Source: Bacillota bacterium
GTDB lineage: Bacteria > Bacillota > Clostridia > Christensenellales > CAG-138
Assembly: GCA_023395595.1 (NCBI GenBank)
Contig: JAEWYO010000044.1
Span: forward strand, 1 to 64,000
Reading direction: 5' to 3'
Length of the DNA stretch: 64,000 nucleotides
Position 1 is the first letter of the stretch, and every line of letters starts with the position of its first letter. Of the stretch, positions 1 through 8,176 are shown one piece after another. The position numbers were made by a program, and so were the translations under genes. The notes beneath the pieces are model-generated. The model did no database searches, was not told the origin of the DNA, and was given only the letters and a program-made list of their open reading frames with translations.

Positions 1-885
1 CTAATATCCGATGTATGCCAGTTGCTCAAAAATGTCGACTGTCTTCTGCGCGGATATCCACAACACAGAATCCGGGAGCAACGCAATTCCATCAAATACG
101 CCGTCATTTCTATCAATCGCATAAAGCATCTCTACGTCATTTAGGATGGTTATTGACTCCCAGGAATCGCTGTTGCTATGAAAACTCGTACCGCCGCCAC
201 CATCAGCCAGCCACTCTTGCGAAATGATGATGCTTCCGTCGGTTGAGGAATAGGTCGATGTGAGTTCCGCTCCTGAAGTGCAATACTTTGTCAACGTAAT
301 CCTTGTGCAAGTGAAGTCATCTGAAATCAATCGTATGGGTGCAATCCCATATTCATCTGCAAACGATTCTATGCTGTCATATTGAATGATTAAGTCTCCA
401 AACTCATCAACCGTTCCTTCCGTGGAGGATTCAAAATCGATGAGGCGTCCCGGATGTATCGGGCCTTGCTCCGTCGGCTCAATCTTTATATGGTTCCCGA
501 ACACATTCATGATGTAATCAAACGCTTCTTTTGCCAGACTTCTTCCGCGAGGAATAAAGGTGAAGAATACAACCACGAGGATCATTGCCGCTGCGATAGC
601 AACAACGCGTCTGCGCGTTCTTAAATTGCTGCCCCAACCACGGGTTCGATCTATATGCGCTGTTTGCGCGCTGCCTTTGCGCTGTTTCGCCTTCAGCGCC
701 AAATCGACCCGCGCCCAGGTCGCTTCCGATACGTCAGGACTCTTTCTAATCGGTAACAGCACTTGCTCAATGGTCAGCGTAGATGCCAGCGCCATCTGCT
801 TCGCTTCGTAGCGGGAGCGCACGAACAAGCCATCCATCCTGTATGGTTTGTCACAAAGTATTCTCTTGAATTTTCTCTCTGTCAT
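1..885 (-). CDS. membrane-anchored anti-sigma-factor-like protein
   Basis: This 294-residue protein follows the ECF sigma gene by 4 bases on the same strand, the usual place for its anti-sigma partner. It has a charged N-terminal cytoplasmic part of about 90 residues and a single hydrophobic membrane segment at about residues 92-111, just after a basic RTRRR stretch. A C-terminal extracytoplasmic domain of about 180 residues follows. This topology is typical of Firmicute single-pass anti-sigma factors, which hold the sigma factor at the membrane until a signal arrives. No zinc-binding anti-sigma motif is visible, so the regulatory role rests on context and topology. The stop codon lies at bases 1-3, so the gene is complete. 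Confidence 0.6.
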   Translation of the reverse strand: MTERKFKRILCDKPYRMDGLFVRSRYEAKQMALASTLTIEQVLLPIRKSPDVSEATWARVDLALKAKQRKGSAQTAHIDRTRGWGSNLRTRRRVVAIAAAMILVVVFFTFIPRGRSLAKEAFDYIMNVFGNHIKIEPTEQGPIHPGRLIDFESSTEGTVDEFGDLIIQYDSIESFADEYGIAPIRLISDDFTCTRITLTKYCTSGAELTSTYSSTDGSIIISQEWLADGGGGTSFHSNSDSWESITILNDVEMLYAIDRNDGVFDGIALLPDSVLWISAQKTVDIFEQLAYIGY

Positions 886-889
886 CTGA

Positions 890-1426
890 TTAACCTATAT
901 TCAAAAACGCTGTTATCATGACCATCATCGTGATTGACTCAAGTTTGAGCCGTTCTTCAAGCTTCAACCGAAATCTTCGAAAACGCTGGCTTAGCGTGTT
1001 GCTTGAAATTTGTACCATGCTTGCCGCTTCATCAAGCGAGAATCCATCAAAGTAGACCATCATAAACGCTTCCCGCATTTCGGGCGATAATGTGCGCAAC
1101 TCTTTTTCAAAAATGGTTCGCACTTGATGATATTGTGCGGTTGTTTCAACGTTCTCAGTCGTTGTAAACGTATCCATTATCTCAGGTGGTGCAACGTCTG
1201 CCCTTGATCGCGCGCGCAAATCGTCACGCCGCTTGTTGCGCATAATCTTGGAAAAATACGCGATCGGTTTCTGGTAGGTCGCTGCCGGCACATCATTACG
1301 GAGTATCTTCTCGGCCAAATCCTGAATCAAATCCTGTGCATCCGCATCATTGTCCACCATAGTGAATGCAATGGATAAAATTCTGGAGTAGTCGTGAATC
1401 AACACTTCCGAGAGCATCTTGCCCAT
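890..1426 (-). CDS. ECF-type RNA polymerase sigma factor
   Basis: This 178-residue protein has the two-domain plan of sigma-70 family ECF factors. Residues about 8-80 form region 2, with DADAQDLIQDLAEKI as the core-binding helix and YFSKIMRNKRRDDLR as the -10 recognition end. Residues about 105-160 form region 4, with LSPEMREAFMMVYFDG and a helix-turn-helix FSLDEAASMVQISSNTLSQR. It would direct RNA polymerase to a small regulon under control of the adjacent membrane protein. The ATG has an AGGAG site 8 bases upstream. The tail after region 4 is hydrophobic (SITMMVMITAFLNIG), which is unusual and could touch the membrane or the partner protein. Confidence 0.85.
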   Translation of the reverse strand: MGKMLSEVLIHDYSRILSIAFTMVDNDADAQDLIQDLAEKILRNDVPAATYQKPIAYFSKIMRNKRRDDLRARSRADVAPPEIMDTFTTTENVETTAQYHQVRTIFEKELRTLSPEMREAFMMVYFDGFSLDEAASMVQISSNTLSQRFRRFRLKLEERLKLESITMMVMITAFLNIG

Positions 1427-1531
1427 TCCGCACTCCTGTGATTTCGATGTCTGTGTACTCAGCCGAACAACCGCTTCGTTCCCATCCGCTCCATTAACAC
1501 GTTTGAAACCATATAATATGACATGCCGTGC

Positions 1532-1945
1532 TCAAATTTTCCAAATGGGTTCCACGTAAAGCCGTTCCAACCTGTAATCGTTATCATACCATTTTTTACT
1601 ACGCCAGAATACGCGTTTGGCATGTTTCATCACTTCCGAAGTAAATATTTCTGTTTGATCCATCCAAGGATACGCGTGCTCTGGATCGATCCATAGGCCG
1701 ATGGAGTAACTTAGTGCAATGTTATCATTTGATAGCGTCAGGAAATAAACCATCTCTGCAATCCAGAGATCGGCAGGTTTGTTGATATAAATCACAAAAT
1801 GGTGGTATCCGCGATCATACAAGCCCAAGACGAAGCCTAATACCGTTTGTTTCACATATCCATTGCTGTTTCGGTAACGAAGAGAATCTGCTTGCAGAAG
1901 CGGGTGAAAATCAACACGCAGAAGGCATGTTTTGATCTTTGCCAT
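1532..1945 (-). CDS. hypothetical protein, weakly SLOG/DUF1273-like
   Basis: This is a 137-residue soluble protein of unknown role. The ATG at 1945 is preferred over an upstream in-frame start because a GGAGGGGGG ribosome site lies just before it. The order of features (a GLYDRGYHHFVIY strand, PADLWIAEMVYFL, then a run of acidic and aromatic residues, then a KHAKRVFWRSKKWY segment) faintly recalls the SLOG-type DUF1273 family, which has a Rossmann-like nucleotide-binding fold. The glycine-rich signature of that family is not clear here. It stands alone, 105 bases upstream of the sigma gene, and may or may not share its transcript. Confidence 0.5.
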   Translation of the reverse strand: MAKIKTCLLRVDFHPLLQADSLRYRNSNGYVKQTVLGFVLGLYDRGYHHFVIYINKPADLWIAEMVYFLTLSNDNIALSYSIGLWIDPEHAYPWMDQTEIFTSEVMKHAKRVFWRSKKWYDNDYRLERLYVEPIWKI

Positions 1946-2617
1946 GCAATACCCCCCCTCCAATCCGCGTTCGCACTTAACACGCCGATCTCAGCCGAAA
2001 ATGACAGAGTCCGCAGATATAGGGGGGGGAGATATTCGGGGGTTCTCGATTAACCCGCATTGGACTGAAATGTTGTTCCATCGTGAATTTGTGACCTCAC
2101 GCGGCTTTGCAGAATATACAAATCGCGAATGTTCTATTTCGCAACTCGAACTTGTTTTGACTCCGAGTCATTTGCGGCAAATGAAAAACGCGGTTAGTCG
2201 GAATCAATATGGTCAAGGATCATGTGCTTGTTCTCGGTACTTCTTCTGACGTATTCTGTTTTTGGCTGAGAACAGACATATTAATAGAACGGCGGGTCAA
2301 AACACGAGCTGAACGGATGACATATGCCCAATATCCTCACCACTGCCAACCAGAAGGGTGCTTATGAGATCGTCGCCGAGCACCGCCACGATTCTCATGT
2401 GCGATAGCAACCTGCAACGCAAAAAATCCTGTCACGTGAGCGGGCGGTTGCCGTTGCATTCTACAGTTGCAGGGTGTTCATCCGTTTTATTCGCGAAAGC
2501 ACGACATCACCACGCATCCGATGTATCCGCTACTGGCGGATGCGGCGTTTCCCGAGGCGGTCAGTCCGCAGGACGCTTTGCTGATCCGCCCTTCGAGCCC
2601 CTTTGATACAACACAAA
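1946..2617. other. gene-poor stretch of about 670 bases
   Basis: No intact gene is convincing here. It starts with the ribosome site of the unknown gene at 1532-1945, contains an uninterrupted run of eight G near 2023-2030, and then a stretch with no recognisable signal up to about 2320. The last 300 bases look like decayed coding sequence on the plus strand, listed separately. Confidence 0.5.
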
Positions 2618-2637
2618 AACAAAGAGCCCATCGTTGA
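2324..2637 (+). pseudogene. possible decayed coding remnant
   Basis: Two plus-strand pieces read like real protein but lie in different frames. The first runs from an ATG at 2324 to a stop at 2405-2407 (MPNILTTANQKGAYEIVAEH and seven more residues). The second is open from 2440 to a stop at 2635-2637 and includes VHPFYSRKHDITTHPMYPLL. Both have the codon bias and residue mix of neighbouring genes. The end runs into the tRNA-Val terminator. I do not recognise the family, and chance open frames remain possible. Confidence 0.3.
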
Positions 2638-2650
2638 TGGACTCTTTGTT
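2618..2650 (-). terminator. intrinsic terminator of tRNA-Val
   Basis: Bases 2618-2632 and 2636-2650 form a 14-base-pair stem with one C-A mismatch and a 3-base loop. On the minus strand it is followed by a T-rich tail (TTTGTT then TTTTTG), directly downstream of tRNA-Val. The plus-strand side also has a T run, so it could act both ways. Confidence 0.75.
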
Positions 2651-2653
2651 TTT

Positions 2654-2730
2654 TGGTGGGGATGGAGGGGCTCGAACCCACGACCTCTTCGATGTGAACG
2701 AAGCGCTCTGACCAACTGGGCTACATCCCC
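2654..2730 (-). tRNA. tRNA-Val (anticodon CAC)
   Basis: The minus strand folds as a cloverleaf with a perfect 7-pair acceptor stem (GGGGATG with CATCCCC). The anticodon stem CTTCG/CGAAG encloses loop TTCACAT, which gives anticodon CAC, reading the valine codon GTG. The TTCGAGC T-loop is intact and CCA is encoded. The D stem (C-A) and T stem (T-T) each have one mismatch. That is more than usual and may mark a weakened gene, but all the invariant loop bases are present. A terminator follows at 2618-2650. Confidence 0.88.
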
Positions 2731-2886
2731 GCGCAAAAGTTATTTTACCGTATCAGGGCAAAAATGGCAAGCCCTTTTTCGCCGTTTTGCGCAGGATGAT
2801 TTTTCTTTTACCGTTTTTTTCGCGGGTCGTTCTTGTTCTTTGGGTTCGTGCCGCCTAGCCATATTTCGCGCCTGAGCAAACGCAGT

Positions 2887-4905
2887 TCACTGTGCGGAAT
2901 ACAGCAGCGGCTCCGTCCAGTAGGTGTTTTGATAGATGTCGTGCAGCGAATAGTACACAAGGCAGTTCCCTTCACCTACATCCTCATAACTCACCACGGG
3001 GGTGCCATTGATCACAAAACTGTCGAATATATATTGCGCGTCATATTCCTCGTCATAGGTGTAAAAATCACCTACGAGTTCGACAGAGTCGCCATCCTTG
3101 AGCGCAATCAATCCGCGGGAAGCAACGCCCGTATCATACACGCGCTCATATCCCGCAACGCTGGCATTCTCCCCGTTCCAGACGAGAATGAGCTTTGCCT
3201 CTTCTCCATTGACCATCGCGGGAACAGAACCCTTCGAGACGTTAGGGTCCTGGCTTTGCTCGGCAAAGAAACTCACGATGTGCCCGTCGATGGCAACCCA
3301 GGAGTTGTCGTCAAACGTCACGATCAAATCTCCGGCATCGTTGAACTGCGCAACATTGTCCGACCCAAGATGCAGGTACCCGTCGCCCGTATCGAGAAAT
3401 ACTTCCAAATATACATCCGAGATGATGTCCCAGTCCTCCTGACTCATCTCCAGGACATATTGTCCGTCCTTTTCCACGATCTCCAGCGAAGAGCTGTCAT
3501 ATGCGTTTTGCGCATAATAGGATTCATAATCCGAGACCAAATCCGAATCCAGCCAGTTGGAGTCGGTGAGGTCGCTCGTATCTTGCGAAGCAGAGGCAAA
3601 CGGGCTCGTCGCGCCGCCGCCGTGATAGATCTGTCCGCCGGCCATCAGGCTTGCAAAATCAGACATGAATTTCTGATAGGAATCGCTCATGCCGATTGAT
3701 TTTGCAACGCCCAGCGTGTCCTGCACCGAATCGATGCTGGAGTAGGGAAAATAAAGGCTCAGGCCCGCGTAATGCGCGGCTGTGACCTCGCTGAGGAGCA
3801 CGGTGTCATCCAGACGGGAGAGCAGCGCCTGCCCGTCGCCCAGCGATATGTTGTTGACGAGATATGCCAGATCGACCTGATCATACTCCTCTTCGCCCGG
3901 AGAGCGGCTATCGTAGCGCGCCTTGGAGACCTCCTTGTATGCGGATGTATCGATCAACCCCGTATTCACACTGGCAAGATACGCATCCAGTGCATCCATA
4001 AACGGCGAGAACGCGGTGAGATCGATCATGGAGAGCGTGAGCTCATCGCCAAAGTCTCCGTTTTTCTCCTCGCGGATAAAGGAATTTACGATGATCTGCC
4101 CGATCTCCGGTGAAGAGAGCGAGGGGTTCTCGTACAGCGCGTTGAGCCAGTCGGTATAATACCAGCCGCCACCGGGTTCCGAGCGCTGGGACGCGATCAG
4201 ATAGTCCGCGTGTTTTTCCGCGACAAAGGCGGTTTCCACGGTGCCCATCATGCAGCAGTCAAAGCCAATCCAGTCAAACACGACGTTCGCGCTGGTCAGC
4301 GCCTGATCGATCTGCGAGAGTGACATCGTGCCTTCCGGGTAATGTTCGTCCGAGCCGTATCCGCCCAACGTGCCGCCGCCGTGATCCCAGAAAACGAGGA
4401 CGTTCCGGTTGGCCGGATACTGTTCGGTGGAGAATTGGATAAAGTCCGTGAGCGTCTGCGGGTCGGTCATGTTCTGTTGACCTGCGTCATCCAGCAGCTC
4501 CAGCCCGTCGCTTGTTACAAGCCAGCGCTGGGTAGTGTCGGCGTTGACCACGCTGTTTTGCCACTCGTTTGCGCCGCCGGTCTGGACGATCACGCGAACC
4601 CGATCGGAAGCCGTCGCATAGAGCATCTCATTGATGTCCGCGGTTGCGGCTCCGCCGTCGCTCTCCAGATCGCTTCCGCACATGTAGATCATCACGGTTA
4701 CTTGATCGTCTCCATTGCCGAGCGGGGTCACGCGCGGAGCTCTGCCCGTTTGCGCAGGCGTGCTGTCAACGGTTGCGGTCTCTGCTGCGGGTTGAGTTGT
4801 TTCTTCAGCGGCAGTCGCAAGCGGCTCTTCTTCGCTTGCGCTGCAGGCGGCAAACGAGGCAAGCATCAGCAGAGCAAGAATGAGTGCGGTTATTTTTTTC
4901 GTCAT
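2887..4905 (-). CDS. clostripain-family (peptidase C11) lipoprotein
   Basis: This 672-residue protein begins with a lipoprotein leader ending in the lipobox SFAAC (Cys21). An acidic, threonine-rich linker to about residue 60 follows. The C11 cysteine peptidase core has VLVFWDHGGGT with catalytic His175 and DWIGFDCCMMG with the nucleophile at Cys218 (or Cys217). Family members cleave after Arg or Lys and are usually self-activated. The protein should sit on the outer face of the cell membrane. The C-terminal 250 residues look like beta-rich domains of unknown ligand. An AGGAT site precedes the ATG. It is transcribed alone, divergently from the murC-like gene. Confidence 0.9.
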   Translation of the reverse strand: MTKKITALILALLMLASFAACSASEEEPLATAAEETTQPAAETATVDSTPAQTGRAPRVTPLGNGDDQVTVMIYMCGSDLESDGGAATADINEMLYATASDRVRVIVQTGGANEWQNSVVNADTTQRWLVTSDGLELLDDAGQQNMTDPQTLTDFIQFSTEQYPANRNVLVFWDHGGGTLGGYGSDEHYPEGTMSLSQIDQALTSANVVFDWIGFDCCMMGTVETAFVAEKHADYLIASQRSEPGGGWYYTDWLNALYENPSLSSPEIGQIIVNSFIREEKNGDFGDELTLSMIDLTAFSPFMDALDAYLASVNTGLIDTSAYKEVSKARYDSRSPGEEEYDQVDLAYLVNNISLGDGQALLSRLDDTVLLSEVTAAHYAGLSLYFPYSSIDSVQDTLGVAKSIGMSDSYQKFMSDFASLMAGGQIYHGGGATSPFASASQDTSDLTDSNWLDSDLVSDYESYYAQNAYDSSSLEIVEKDGQYVLEMSQEDWDIISDVYLEVFLDTGDGYLHLGSDNVAQFNDAGDLIVTFDDNSWVAIDGHIVSFFAEQSQDPNVSKGSVPAMVNGEEAKLILVWNGENASVAGYERVYDTGVASRGLIALKDGDSVELVGDFYTYDEEYDAQYIFDSFVINGTPVVSYEDVGEGNCLVYYSLHDIYQNTYWTEPLLYSAQ

Positions 4906-5232
4906 CGTGTATCCTGCTTTTCAATCATTTTTGACTTCTTAACGTATCAAACGTGAGGATGCATTGTTTGGTATTTTATTTACTTTCTTGCCCGTTTAGT
5001 TCTCGAAAAACGGCAGAGCACGCGGGTTTCTTGTGAGTTAATGTATCATCCCGCTCTGGCGATAGCAAGCGATATTTGTAACCAAGTCACAGGAACGTAA
5101 CACAACACGAAAACACACGCAAACACAACGAACATGCAGATGTTGCGGCGCGAATAACCCCCAACGTTGCGCAGAAGCGGCAAGAAGGCGTATAATACTA
5201 TGATACTGAAAGAGCACTGGAGACATCACACG
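4906..5232. other. divergent intergenic region, clostripain / murC
   Basis: This 327-base stretch separates two divergent genes. It holds a good plus-strand promoter at 5167-5196. The minus-strand promoter for the peptidase is not clear. No repeat, hairpin or RNA element was recognised. Confidence 0.5.
5167..5196 (+). promoter_or_regulatory. sigma-A-type promoter of murC-like gene
   Basis: TTGCGC at 5167-5172 and a consensus TATAAT at 5191-5196 are spaced by 18 bases. Transcription would start near 5203, which supports the ATG at 5233 as the true start of the downstream gene and excludes the in-frame TTG at 5167. Confidence 0.65.
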
Positions 5233-6594
5233 ATGGCACATATCGACGACGCAAAGCGAATCCACCTCATCGGCATCGGCGGATGCAGCATGAACGGGCT
5301 GGCGCTGATCCTCAAATCCCAAGGGCACGAGGTGACCGGTTCCGACCGGGAGCGCACGCAATTTACCGACGCGCTGGATCACGAGGGCATTTGCTACAGC
5401 ATCGGCCACACGGGCGAATACGTTGACGGAGCGGATCTCGTGGTCTATTCCGCCGCGATCAAGCCGGACAACCCGGAGCGTGTACTCGCGCGTGAGAAGG
5501 GCATTCCGGAGCTGGAGCGCAGTGTTGCGCTGGGGCAGATCAGCGAGCGGTATGACCAGGTGGTCGCCATCGCGGGCTGCCACGGCAAGACGACCATCAC
5601 CTCCATGCTCGCCATCATCCACGCGCAGGCGAAGACCGAGGCGACGATCCACGTTGGCGGCTATGTCGAGTTTCTCGAAGGCGGCGTACACGTTGGCAAT
5701 CGCGACCTGTTCGTCACCGAGGCCTGCGAATATGTGGAGAGTTTTCTAACGCTAAAACCCACCGTCGCGCTGATCAACAACATCGACGACGATCATCTCG
5801 ATTATTATGAAAACATCGACGCGATCGTTGCGGCGTTTGAACGCTTCCTCGCGCTGCTGCCGGAGGACGGCACGTTTATTGCCTGCACGGACGACGCGCG
5901 GGTGAAAGCCCTCGCGGACAAGAGCGATCTTGAGGTAGTCACCTACGGACTCACCGGCGGGGACTATACCGCGCAGAATATCGTGTTTGACGCGCTGGGT
6001 AACGCGGGCTTTTCGGTCGTGCGCCGCGGGAAAACGCTCGGCACGGTGCAACTCAGCGTGCCCGGTATGCACAACGTGGTCAACGCGCTGGGCGCCATCG
6101 CGATCTCGGATCATTTCGGCGTACCATTTGCGATTCTGACGCAGGCGCTGCACGATTTTGTGAACACGCGCCGGCGATTTGAATTCTATGGCGAGCGCAA
6201 CGGCGTGAAGGTGTTTCACGATTACGGTCATCACCCGAACGAAATCCGCGCGACGCTGGATGCGGCAAAGCGCGTTCCGCACAAAAAGCTCTACTGCGTA
6301 TTTCAATGCAACAGTTATACGCGCGCGCGCACGCTCTTTTGCAACAATGTGACGTGCTTTACGGATGCGGATGTCGTGCTCGTGCCGGATATTTATCCCG
6401 GACGCGAAAAGGACACCGGCATCGTCCACGCGCGGGATATGGTTGCCGCAATCAATGAGCAGAGCAAAAACGCGACGTATATTCCGACGTTTGAAGAGAT
6501 TCGCACCTATCTCGACGAGCACGCCGAGGCGGGCGACCTCGTGGTCACCGTCGGTTCCGGCGATGTCTATCGCCAGACGAAAAAGCTGCTCTAG
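5233..6594 (+). CDS. murC: UDP-N-acetylmuramate--L-alanine ligase (MurC-type)
   Basis: This 453-residue Mur ligase has the order expected for MurC. There is an N-terminal UDP-binding Rossmann domain (IHLIGIGGCSMNGLALIL with GSD at 36-38), an ATP loop GCHGKTT at 115-121, and the central motif NIDDDHLDYY. The C-terminal domain has DYGHHPNEI and FQCNSYTRA. It joins L-alanine to UDP-MurNAc in the cytoplasm, starting the peptidoglycan peptide. The ATP loop has Cys where most MurC have Thr (GTHGKT), and FQCNSYTR replaces the common FQPHTYTR. A second Mur ligase type cannot be fully excluded. The ATG at 5233 has GGAG upstream and fits the promoter. The hydrolase 38 bases downstream probably shares the transcript. 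Confidence 0.82.
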   Translation: MAHIDDAKRIHLIGIGGCSMNGLALILKSQGHEVTGSDRERTQFTDALDHEGICYSIGHTGEYVDGADLVVYSAAIKPDNPERVLAREKGIPELERSVALGQISERYDQVVAIAGCHGKTTITSMLAIIHAQAKTEATIHVGGYVEFLEGGVHVGNRDLFVTEACEYVESFLTLKPTVALINNIDDDHLDYYENIDAIVAAFERFLALLPEDGTFIACTDDARVKALADKSDLEVVTYGLTGGDYTAQNIVFDALGNAGFSVVRRGKTLGTVQLSVPGMHNVVNALGAIAISDHFGVPFAILTQALHDFVNTRRRFEFYGERNGVKVFHDYGHHPNEIRATLDAAKRVPHKKLYCVFQCNSYTRARTLFCNNVTCFTDADVVLVPDIYPGREKDTGIVHARDMVAAINEQSKNATYIPTFEEIRTYLDEHAEAGDLVVTVGSGDVYRQTKKLL

Positions 6595-6632
6595 TTGAAC
6601 GACCCGGAGCGATCGAGTGCAGGAGGTTTGAC

Positions 6633-7475
6633 ATGCCGTCTATCTTTGAAGTGTTGAAAGATTATCTGCCGGACAAAGCGGTGCTGGATCAGCGTCCGCC
6701 GTTTGACGACGACCTTTCACAGCCGCTGTTTCACAAGGGAAACGAGATCGGCTGCATCACGCTCCACGGTATCGGCGGTACGCCCGCGAACATCCGTGTG
6801 GTGGCAGACGCACTGATCGCAAAAGGCTACACCGTGATTTCCCCGATGATTCCCGGGCACGGCGAGACCGTCCGCGCGCAAAACGCGTCCACGGGCGCGC
6901 AGTGGCTCGACGGTATTCGCGCGGCGTATCGAAAGCTCAAGGATGAGGGCTGCACGCAAGTCTATGCGCTTGGGCTCTCACTCGGGGGCATCCTCTGCGG
7001 CTTGCTGGCGGAGGAGGAGCATCTCGATGGCCTCGCGCTGATCTGCACGCCGATTCGGATGAAGCGGTATCTGCGCATCGCTCGCGCGATCAGTCCGATC
7101 ATTCCCGTGGTGGGTTATCCGGAGAGCCGCGGCGGCAAACCCGCTTGGGGTGACAACCCGTATGCGCAGATGTACGGCGGGTTTTCAACGAGAAAACTTG
7201 TTGACCTCGGCCAACTCGCGCGCAGACTCACGAAAAATCTGGACAAGATCGACTGCCCGACACTGCTCATCTCCGCTGGTCAGGACGACAAGGTGGACCC
7301 CAAGAGCATCGAAATCTTCTGCACGGGAGCCGTCAACGCGCCGAGCGTGGACTTATCGGAGTTTGACCATTCGCCGCATGGCTGCACCTATGGGCCTGAG
7401 CGAGAGCAGATCGCCGCACGCTGCGTCGAATTCGTCGCGGGTTTGGTTGACAATCCCGCCCGCGCTTCGGTATAA
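6633..7475 (+). CDS. alpha/beta hydrolase, carboxylesterase-like
   Basis: This 280-residue cytoplasmic protein has the single-domain alpha/beta hydrolase fold. LHGIGGTPAN supplies the oxyanion loop, GLSLGG holds nucleophile Ser116, DDKVDP the acid, and FDHSPHGC the histidine. Overall it resembles the Est30-type monoacylglycerol lipase/carboxylesterase group, which cleaves small acyl esters. Its native substrate is not predictable. A perfect AGGAGG site lies 7 bases before the ATG. It is 38 bases downstream of murC on the same strand and is followed by tRNA-Arg. Confidence 0.8.
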   Translation: MPSIFEVLKDYLPDKAVLDQRPPFDDDLSQPLFHKGNEIGCITLHGIGGTPANIRVVADALIAKGYTVISPMIPGHGETVRAQNASTGAQWLDGIRAAYRKLKDEGCTQVYALGLSLGGILCGLLAEEEHLDGLALICTPIRMKRYLRIARAISPIIPVVGYPESRGGKPAWGDNPYAQMYGGFSTRKLVDLGQLARRLTKNLDKIDCPTLLISAGQDDKVDPKSIEIFCTGAVNAPSVDLSEFDHSPHGCTYGPEREQIAARCVEFVAGLVDNPARASV

Positions 7476-7547
7476 TTCCTCTTGCCGTACGTTTAGCGGA
7501 AGTCCATTTAGGACGCGCAATGCCGCGTGCAAAACAACCAAATATCT

Positions 7548-7624
7548 GTCTCCGTAGCTCAGCAGGATAGAGCGTTCGCCTCCTAAGCGAAAGGCCGCGC
7601 GTTCGAATCGCGCCGGGGACGCCA
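7548..7624 (+). tRNA. tRNA-Arg (anticodon CCT)
   Basis: The cloverleaf is complete: acceptor GTCTCCG with CGGGGAC, D stem GCTC/GAGC, and anticodon stem TTCGC/GCGAA around loop CTCCTAA (anticodon CCT, codon AGG). The T arm is GCGCG-TTCGAAT-CGCGC, and GCCA is encoded at the end. The discriminator base is G, while the partial copy at 8017-8050 has A. The 3' half is a known favoured target for site-specific integration in bacteria. Confidence 0.95.
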
Positions 7625-7629
7625 AAGAA
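7596..7629 (+). repeat. direct repeat copy 1 (3' end of tRNA-Arg), att-like
   Basis: This 34-base segment, from the T stem through the CCA and the following AAAGAA, recurs at 8017-8050 with only two differences (T/A at 7602/8023 and G/A at 7621/8042). The pair has the form of attachment sites left by an element that integrated into the tRNA 3' end. Confidence 0.7.
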
Positions 7630-7669
7630 GACATACAATTCCGTTTGGGAGGGGTATGTCTTTATTTTT
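7628..7669 (+). terminator. intrinsic terminator after tRNA-Arg
   Basis: AAGACATAC at 7628-7636 pairs with GTATGTCTT at 7654-7662 across a 17-base loop, followed by a T-rich tail (TTATTTTTA). It lies 4 bases past the tRNA end. Confidence 0.75.
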
Positions 7670-7755
7670 ACATCTGTGTTACGATTAAAAACAATAATTA
7701 ACGATATTCCAACGGATTATTTTGAAATGGAACTTACTGTATAGGAGGAAAATTT

Positions 7756-7995
7756 ATGAAAAAGTTGATCATTGGGATGTTTCTTTCTACATTGGGAACA
7801 GTGGGGATCTTAGTGACGAGCAGCAATGCGGCTGAACATCTGATGGATTCTTGGAACCCAGATCTTGGTCGCTATTTATCTACCTTGATAGACTTAGGGT
7901 TAGTACTATGGTTGGTTGTCTATGCCGTGATCTTTGCCATCGGTTTGATCATTGTTTTCTTGGAGTATCGTAGGAAGCAAGAAAGCAATCACTAA
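7756..7995 (+). CDS. small membrane protein between att-like repeats
   Basis: This 79-residue protein has an N-terminal hydrophobic segment (about residues 4-22, possibly a signal sequence) and a second strong membrane helix at about 45-70. It ends in a short basic cytoplasmic tail (EYRRKQESNH). The ATAGGAGGAAAA ribosome site before the ATG is excellent, so expression is likely. Family unknown. The gene and its surroundings are visibly more A+T-rich than the flanks and lie between the two tRNA-Arg-derived repeats. It therefore looks like the sole cargo of an integrated or decayed element. Confidence 0.65.
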   Translation: MKKLIIGMFLSTLGTVGILVTSSNAAEHLMDSWNPDLGRYLSTLIDLGLVLWLVVYAVIFAIGLIIVFLEYRRKQESNH

Positions 7996-8016
7996 CAAAA
8001 TAACGAGTTAGTAATA

Positions 8017-8050
8017 CGCGCGATCGAATCGCGCCGGGGACACCAAAGAA
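8017..8050 (+). repeat. direct repeat copy 2 (tRNA-Arg 3' fragment), att-like
   Basis: This is a partial copy of the tRNA-Arg 3' end with no matching 5' half, placed 421 bases after copy 1. It has A before CCA, the more common discriminator for bacterial tRNA-Arg, and T54 of the T-loop is changed to A. It is best read as the displaced original 3' end. Confidence 0.7.
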
Positions 8051-8053
8051 AAG

Positions 8054-8090
8054 ACCACCCGTTTTTAATGTAACACCACAAACGAGTGGT
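8054..8090 (-). terminator. hairpin, possible terminator of the 8177-9310 gene
   Basis: Bases 8054-8064 and 8080-8090 form an 11-pair stem with one C-A mismatch. On the minus strand it is followed by CTTTTCTTT, which suits termination of the gene that ends at 8177. The plus-strand tail is weaker. Confidence 0.5.
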
Positions 8091-8176
8091 TTCTAATTTG
8101 GCTCGCGTTTAAGAGGATTCGAATAAACAGCGCTATAGCACCTTCGTTCAAAAAGCAACAGCGCTTCTCTCATTCG

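Noticed and set aside
2654..2730. Treating tRNA-Val as a pseudogene
   Set aside because: Only single mismatches in the D and T stems. The acceptor and anticodon stems, invariant loop bases, encoded CCA and terminator are intact.
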